A stretch of 39,775 bases of DNA, taken from NCBI GenBank assembly GCA_028694795.1, contig JAQVKF010000011.1, forward strand, positions 1-39,775, given 5' to 3'. Below are positions 36,104 to 39,775 of this stretch, piece after piece; position 1 is the first letter of the stretch, and each line of letters opens with the position of its first letter. The translations under genes and the position numbers were made by a program. This stretch comes from Thermoguttaceae bacterium (GTDB taxonomy: Bacteria; Planctomycetota; Planctomycetia; Pirellulales; Thermoguttaceae). The notes beneath the pieces are model-generated. The model did no database searches. It had not been told where the DNA came from and saw only the letters and a list, made by a program, of their open reading frames with translations.

Positions 36104-36204
36104 TCATAGGCGTGGTCCTGTTGTGAAGTGCCAACCGCACAATCGGAACCCGTGCACCATCAGGACCGTTGGAAGTCGCCTGTGTTCAGCGGATGGACAC
36201 GTTC

Positions 36205-36241
36205 AGTATACGGAATTCACCGTACACTGAATTCACCATAC
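36205..36241 (+). repeat. Two adjacent 16-bp repeats overlapping a palindrome in the MFS leader
   Basis: ACGGAATTCACCGTAC (36210-36225) is directly followed by ACTGAATTCACCATAC (36226-36241), 14 of 16 identical. The first copy also forms a palindrome: AGTATACGG (36205-36213) and CCGTACACT (36220-36228) are inverted with one mismatch around AATTCA. This looks like an operator with two half-overlapping sites. Confidence 0.55.
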
Positions 36242-36459
36242 AGAGGTGTTTTGTACCGCATTGGGATGCCAAATGACAAATCGGCGAACCAAACCTATCG
36301 AAATATACACACAACCGTTGGAAATACAAGGGGATCACCGCGACGGGGTGGTCAATCGCTGGGGCATAAGGGTGCCCATTCCGATTCAACCAGAGCGGGT
36401 TTCGGGATGAAAAGTCAAAAAGTTTCATTTGATCGTTTACTATAGGGGAGATTTCGAGA

Positions 36460-38121
36460 ATGGATCCAAAAACTTATGCAACACTCACGGTCAGTTTGGC
36501 GATGTTTTTTGAATTCGCCATCTGGGGTGCGTGGATGCCGGTGCTTGCCGGTCGTCTGATGGGCCCGCTAAAGATGAGCGGCAAACAATGTGCGATGATT
36601 TATGCGACGTTGACGTTTGCGAGCATGATCTCGCCATTCATCGGTGGTTATTTAGGTGACTTCGTTTTAGATCCAAAATGGTTGTTGATTGTGCTACACG
36701 CGGTCGGCGCCGTGCTTCTGTTCATGGCGGCAAAGACAGAACAGTATGGCAAACTTTTTGGTTTGATGTTCGGTTATTCGCTCTGTTACGCGGCGACGAT
36801 TCCGCTCGTGAACGCGGTTTTGTTCGCGAACAATGCGTTGGTTCCGGCTGATTATTCGGTTTGTGGTATTGGTTTCGTCGGTTTCGTTTTCTTCTGGGCA
36901 CCGGTAGCGTGGGCACTTGTGGGTTACGCTTTGACCGGTTGGCGCATGAAGAACGGTGTGGGCGATGGCTCGGACTGTTTGAAATTGGCGGCGTTGATGT
37001 CGGTCTGTATGGTCATCAGCTGTCTCTTCGTGCAGGATCGTGCGACACGTGAAGCCTCGTTCAAAGCGGTTCCAGCGGCCGTAGCGAATGCGGATGGAAC
37101 CGCTTCGGCGGCGACGGATGGCGTGGCAACCGATGCAGCGGCGACAACCGTCCAGGCGACGGATGGCAAGGCAACGATCGAGGGTTTCTTATTCCGTAAA
37201 GAAGTGTTGATTTTCCTCTTGATCCAGTTTGTCGTGGTCGGTGTGCAGCAATTCTACTTCATGGGTTCTGGAACATTCCTAACGGAATCAGGCATTTCGG
37301 AGAAGGCGATTTCCGGTGTGATGGCGATCGCGCAATTGACTCAGGCGTTGGCAACCCTCTTCTTGATGGGGTGGTTGCTGGCGAATTACGGTTTTGCGTT
37401 AACCTTAGCGATTGGTGCGGGTTGCTGGGTGGTACTGTTTGCAGTCTATCTGCTCGGCAAACCCGCTTGGCTCATGATTCCGAACCAAGCGTTCCATGGT
37501 TTGGCCTACGTGTTGTTTATTATCGTAGGACAGACATACATGGGCAATTTGGAAACGGCGTATTCTAACGGTGGACTTGCGTCCATGTCGCAAAGTATTT
37601 TGGCCGTCGTTACAAACGGTTTCAGCTTGTTTGTGGGAACGTGGCTTGCCGGTCGTCTACTCGACTCCTCGAAAGACGCAACCACGGGCAAAATCCAGTG
37701 GAGTAAGGTTTGGAGTGTACCGCTCGTCGCCGCCGCGATTGGTGCGGCAGTCTACGCCGTCGCTCTCGATGGTGTTCCACCAGAGAAGCAAGCCAGTGCG
37801 GCTTGTTCGGCTCCGGCTTGTAACGAACATGCCGATGACGCGGTTCCGATGACCGAGCTTACTCCGGCGACCGAAACGGCACCTGAAGCAGCTCCGGCAC
37901 CTGAAGTAGCTCCGGCACCTGAAGTAGCTCCGGCCCCTGAAGCAGACCAAGCACCTGAAGCAGCCCCAGCACCTGAAGCAGCCCCAGCACCTGAAGCAGC
38001 CCCAGCACCTGAAGCGGCTCCGGCACCTGAAGCGGCTCCGGCACCTGAAGCAGCTCCGGCACCTGAAGCAGCTCCGGCACCTGAAGCAGCTCCGGCACCT
38101 GAAGTAGCTCCGACGGTCTAG
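36460..38121 (+). CDS. MFS transporter of the nucleoside-permease (NupG-like) type with a PAPEA repeat tail
   Basis: An inner-membrane permease of 553 residues. The membrane part (1-450) shows about twelve hydrophobic segments and a start typical of NupG/XapB-like nucleoside:H+ symporters (FEFAIWGAWMPVLAGRL, then GGYLGDF). A hydrophilic Ala/Thr-rich loop (about 205-245) separates the two six-helix halves. After the last helix (about 450) comes a Cys/Glu-rich stretch and then 13 hexapeptide repeats of PEAAPA type (about 475-553), absent from typical permeases. GGGGAG precedes ATG 36460. Substrate is an inference from general resemblance; nucleosides or related compounds. The leader is long and a terminator follows. 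The decarboxylase gene lies 101 bp downstream. Confidence 0.85.
   Translation: MDPKTYATLTVSLAMFFEFAIWGAWMPVLAGRLMGPLKMSGKQCAMIYATLTFASMISPFIGGYLGDFVLDPKWLLIVLHAVGAVLLFMAAKTEQYGKLFGLMFGYSLCYAATIPLVNAVLFANNALVPADYSVCGIGFVGFVFFWAPVAWALVGYALTGWRMKNGVGDGSDCLKLAALMSVCMVISCLFVQDRATREASFKAVPAAVANADGTASAATDGVATDAAATTVQATDGKATIEGFLFRKEVLIFLLIQFVVVGVQQFYFMGSGTFLTESGISEKAISGVMAIAQLTQALATLFLMGWLLANYGFALTLAIGAGCWVVLFAVYLLGKPAWLMIPNQAFHGLAYVLFIIVGQTYMGNLETAYSNGGLASMSQSILAVVTNGFSLFVGTWLAGRLLDSSKDATTGKIQWSKVWSVPLVAAAIGAAVYAVALDGVPPEKQASAACSAPACNEHADDAVPMTELTPATETAPEAAPAPEVAPAPEVAPAPEADQAPEAAPAPEAAPAPEAAPAPEAAPAPEAAPAPEAAPAPEAAPAPEAAPAPEVAPTV
37882..38115 (+). repeat. Thirteen 18-bp tandem repeats inside the MFS gene
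   Basis: The unit reads CCTGAAGCAGCTCCGGCA with few changes (GTA for GCA, CCA for CCG, one GACCAA), spaced exactly 18 bp from 37882 to 38098 at the unit starts. It encodes Pro-Glu-Ala/Val-Ala-Pro-Ala. All units stay in frame, so copy-number change would only lengthen or shorten the tail. Confidence 0.95.
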
Positions 38122-38162
38122 TCGTGTGATGCTATGAGTGGCAAAATGCCAGCGAATGAAGG

Positions 38163-38193
38163 ACGGGGAGATGCCTAGCGTATCCCCGTTTTT
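38163..38193 (+). terminator. Intrinsic terminator after the MFS gene
   Basis: ACGGGGA (38163-38169) pairs perfectly with TCCCCGT (38183-38189), followed by TTTTTCCTGTTTTTT from 38189. It begins 42 bases after the MFS stop and ends about 30 bases before the next ATG. Confidence 0.8.
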
Positions 38194-38222
38194 CCTGTTT
38201 TTTAGGGTATAGGAGAGAGTAC

Positions 38223-39437
38223 ATGTCCCAAGCATCGAACGGTTTACGTCCGCCGTTTCCGCCAGAATCAGAGATGCAACGTTTTAACGAAGTGGCCGCG
38301 AGGCTTGTCGATCGGCAGTTTTATCAGTTAGGTTATCCATTCGATCAAAATCTAAATTTAACCGGATTTTACGAGTGGCTCGTCACGACGGGGCTGAATC
38401 GATTGACGTTGATCAATGTGAGCGATCCGTACAAAACGACGTGGGACATGCTCAATACGGACGAATTTGAATGCAAGACGCTCGACTTTCTTGCCGAGTC
38501 ATTTGGTTTCGGCAAAGATGCGGTGGGCGAACGTTCGCATTGGGGTTTTATCACCAGTGGCGGAACCGACGGCAATATGCACGGAGTCTATTTTGGTCGC
38601 AAAGTACTTGCGGCAAAATCGCCACTTCCGCCCATTTTGTACGTTTCTTCTGAGGCCCATTATTCGGTCCAAAAACTGGGCGACGTGCAAAATATCGAAA
38701 CACGAGTGATCCGATCGCATCCGATGGGAGCGATGGATGTGGACGATCTGCGATGCCAATTGGATCCCACACGTCCAGTAATGGTGGTCATCGCGATTGG
38801 CGGTACGTTTAAAGGGGCGATTGATGACCAACGGGCCGTGGCCGCCGTATTGGATGAGGTGAATCCGGTTGCGGTATACAAACATCTCGACGTTGCGCTT
38901 TTTGGTGGATATTTACCATGGTTAGATGATCCACAAGCGCGTGAAGTGGTGGACGAGTCGGTCATGCAATTTGATTCGCTGGCGGTTTCAGGACATAAGT
39001 TTTACGCGTTGAACGAACCCGCGGGAGCGTTTTTGTGCCGTAAAGAGGTGTTGGCGTCACTGCATGCGATGCAGGTTCCTTATTTGAATGGAGCGATTCC
39101 AACGATTAGCTGTTCGCGAAGTGGTTTCGATGCGTTGAAGTTTTACTGGCGTATTGCGGTTACGGGTGCGGAGGGGTTCCGAGCGGAGGCAAAGCATATT
39201 CTCGAAATGACCGATTTGTTGGTGTCGGAATTGCGTCGCCGTGGGGTTGAACCGCTTGTCAATCGCTGGTCCAACACCGTCTGTTTTCCACGTCCAGCGG
39301 ATGACGTGGTTCATGAATACAGCATGGCGTGTACAGTCTGTCCGTATTTTGGTCCGCTGTCGCACGTCGTGGTGATGCAGTTTTTCACCCCAGAACTAAT
39401 CACACGGTTGGCTGATCGTATTGCCTCGCCTCGGTAG
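38223..39437 (+). CDS. Group II PLP-dependent decarboxylase, histidine decarboxylase-like
   Basis: A cytosolic pyridoxal-phosphate enzyme of 404 residues. The PLP lysine is Lys259 in VSGHKFYALNEPAG (255-268). His146 in SSEAHYSVQKLG (142-153) should stack on the cofactor ring, and Asp223 in KHLDVALFGGYLPW (220-233) should pair with its nitrogen. GFITSGGTDGN (108-118) binds the phosphate. Length and motif order match bacterial PLP histidine decarboxylases and the related plant-type serine decarboxylases, so the product could be histamine, ethanolamine or another amine. LDVALFG replaces the usual ADAAL.G, which supports caution. AGGAGAG precedes ATG 38223. A terminator lies between it and the transporter gene. 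Confidence 0.85.
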   Translation: MSQASNGLRPPFPPESEMQRFNEVAARLVDRQFYQLGYPFDQNLNLTGFYEWLVTTGLNRLTLINVSDPYKTTWDMLNTDEFECKTLDFLAESFGFGKDAVGERSHWGFITSGGTDGNMHGVYFGRKVLAAKSPLPPILYVSSEAHYSVQKLGDVQNIETRVIRSHPMGAMDVDDLRCQLDPTRPVMVVIAIGGTFKGAIDDQRAVAAVLDEVNPVAVYKHLDVALFGGYLPWLDDPQAREVVDESVMQFDSLAVSGHKFYALNEPAGAFLCRKEVLASLHAMQVPYLNGAIPTISCSRSGFDALKFYWRIAVTGAEGFRAEAKHILEMTDLLVSELRRRGVEPLVNRWSNTVCFPRPADDVVHEYSMACTVCPYFGPLSHVVVMQFFTPELITRLADRIASPR

Positions 39438-39487
39438 TCGATCTTGCCCAGAAAGTTTTGAATGAAAATTCGGTTTCGCATCACGGT

Positions 39488-39515
39488 TGCCAAGACAAGT
39501 TTTTATGGTAAAATG
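39488..39515 (+). promoter_or_regulatory. Promoter-like sequence for the tRNA gene
   Basis: TTGCCA (39488-39493), a 16-base spacer and TAAAAT (39510-39515). Expected start is near 39522, about 50 bases before the tRNA. Confidence 0.55.
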
Positions 39516-39573
39516 AGTTTCTCTGGGTGACGGATAGAATCTTTTTGGAAGGTTTATTTATCTGTACTCAGGT

Positions 39574-39646
39574 GGGCCTGTAGCTCAGCGGTGAGAGCAG
39601 GGGACTCATAATCCCTTGGTCGGGGGTTCAAATCCCTCCGGGCCTA
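39574..39646 (+). tRNA. tRNA with anticodon CAT (tRNA-Met elongator or tRNA-Ile2)
   Basis: A complete 73-nt cloverleaf. Acceptor arms GGGCCTG (39574-39580) and CGGGCCT (39639-39645) pair with a G-T at position 1:72 and a T-G at 6:67; the discriminator is A39646. The D stem is GCTC/GAGC, the anticodon stem GGGGA/TCCCT with loop CTCATAA (anticodon CAT 39607-39609), and the T stem GGGGG/CCCTC with loop TTCAAAT. The initiator signature (three G-C pairs next to the anticodon loop) is absent. The anticodon arm and TTGGTCG resemble the lysidine-modified tRNA-Ile2 of other bacteria, so either Met elongator or Ile2 is possible. CCA is not encoded. Confidence 0.95.
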
Positions 39647-39751
39647 TTCAAATAAGATGGAAAAACACTTGTCTTTAAGCTGATATCCTAGAAAATCCCA
39701 CTACATGCAAAAAGTAAAATGTATGTGTACACATGCAGAAGTGGGGTCGGT

Positions 39752-39775
39752 ATGAAGAAACTGCCAGGGATCAAG
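39752..39775 (+). CDS. Possible start of a gene running off the right edge
   Basis: ATG 39752 begins MKKLPGIK, preceded by GTGGGG about five bases upstream. The G-run is part of a hairpin: CCCACT (39697-39702) pairs with AGTGGG (39740-39745), and TGCA (39706-39709) with TGCA (39734-39737). Eight codons are too few to judge. Confidence 0.25.

Larger units (their letters stand above)
35795..36459 (+). other. Divergent intergenic region, 665 bp: MFS promoter and long leader
   Basis: It lies between trkH (minus) and the MFS gene (plus). It contains a good promoter at 36075-36103 and a leader of about 350 bases with tandem repeats at 36205-36241 (separate entries). No riboswitch family is recognised. 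A hairpin-capable GGGCA/TGCCC pair occurs near 36362-36378. A 105-codon frame at 36128-36445 crosses the repeats and lacks a ribosome binding site. Confidence 0.45.

Noticed and set aside
36128-36445. 105-codon plus-strand frame in the MFS leader
   Set aside because: It crosses the tandem repeats, lacks a ribosome binding site and has no plausible protein features.
37882-38115. CRISPR-like array
   Set aside because: The units are contiguous 18-bp coding repeats without spacers, all in frame in the MFS gene.
37657-38235. Minus-strand frame with Arg-Cys-Phe repeats across the PAPEA array
   Set aside because: It is the complement of the tandem repeat in the MFS gene, which has a clear membrane-protein reading and ribosome binding site.

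Overview
The window looks like a chromosomal segment of a planctomycete, probably of the Pirellulales type. This is an inference from gene content, because there is no rRNA gene here. The pointers are a small acidic protein whose C-terminus (YWGVFSPL ... FVQIVKK) resembles a planctomycete family, a Tat-exported Gfo/Idh/MocA oxidoreductase, a secreted TlpA-type thioredoxin protein, a vWA protein, and a divergent BamD-like/LptE-like outer-membrane pair. Most genes are housekeeping or lineage-conserved. There is no prophage, IS element, integrase or CRISPR array.

Layout. 1-6.9 kb: an unidentified partial gene and aroB (minus), a secreted vWA protein (minus), then def, the small acidic protein, a lid-less Hsp70 and nadC (plus). 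6.9-8.7 kb: mostly non-coding, with one 88-aa gene and a candidate structured RNA behind a good promoter. 8.7-10.9 kb: an SDR oxidoreductase and ribF. 10.9-17.3 kb (minus): a very large DUF4011/Upf1-like SF1 helicase with a Vsr/DUF559-like nuclease and a DUF3320-like tail, cut in two by a single in-frame TAG. 18.1-22.7 kb: a 1541-aa protein of unknown function. 22.8-26.3 kb: a TlpA-like thioredoxin protein and a divergent secreted glycosidase-like protein. 26.4-29.3 kb (minus): LptE-like lipoprotein and BamD-like TPR protein. 29.8-32.4 kb: an ICMT-type methyltransferase and a divergent citrate synthase. 32.8-35.8 kb (minus): Gfo/Idh/MocA oxidoreductase, a possible 65-aa ORF and TrkH. 36.5-39.4 kb: an MFS nucleoside-permease-like transporter with a 13-unit PAPEA tail and a group II PLP decarboxylase resembling histidine decarboxylase. 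A tRNA with anticodon CAT lies at 39.57 kb, and a CDS may start at the right edge.

How the genes relate. aroB, nadC, ribF and gltA serve core metabolism, and def and Hsp70 act in protein maturation. The BamD-like/LptE-like pair probably supports outer-membrane assembly. The transporter and decarboxylase are neighbours on one strand but a strong intrinsic terminator separates them. The most unusual object is the helicase-nuclease. UAG ends at least five other genes here, so its internal UAG is more likely a recent nonsense mutation, a true gene split or a sequencing error than a recoded codon. The architecture resembles helicase-nuclease proteins linked to DNA defence. No second defence gene is recognisable beside it, apart from the divergent unknown giant gene, and nothing links the two functionally.
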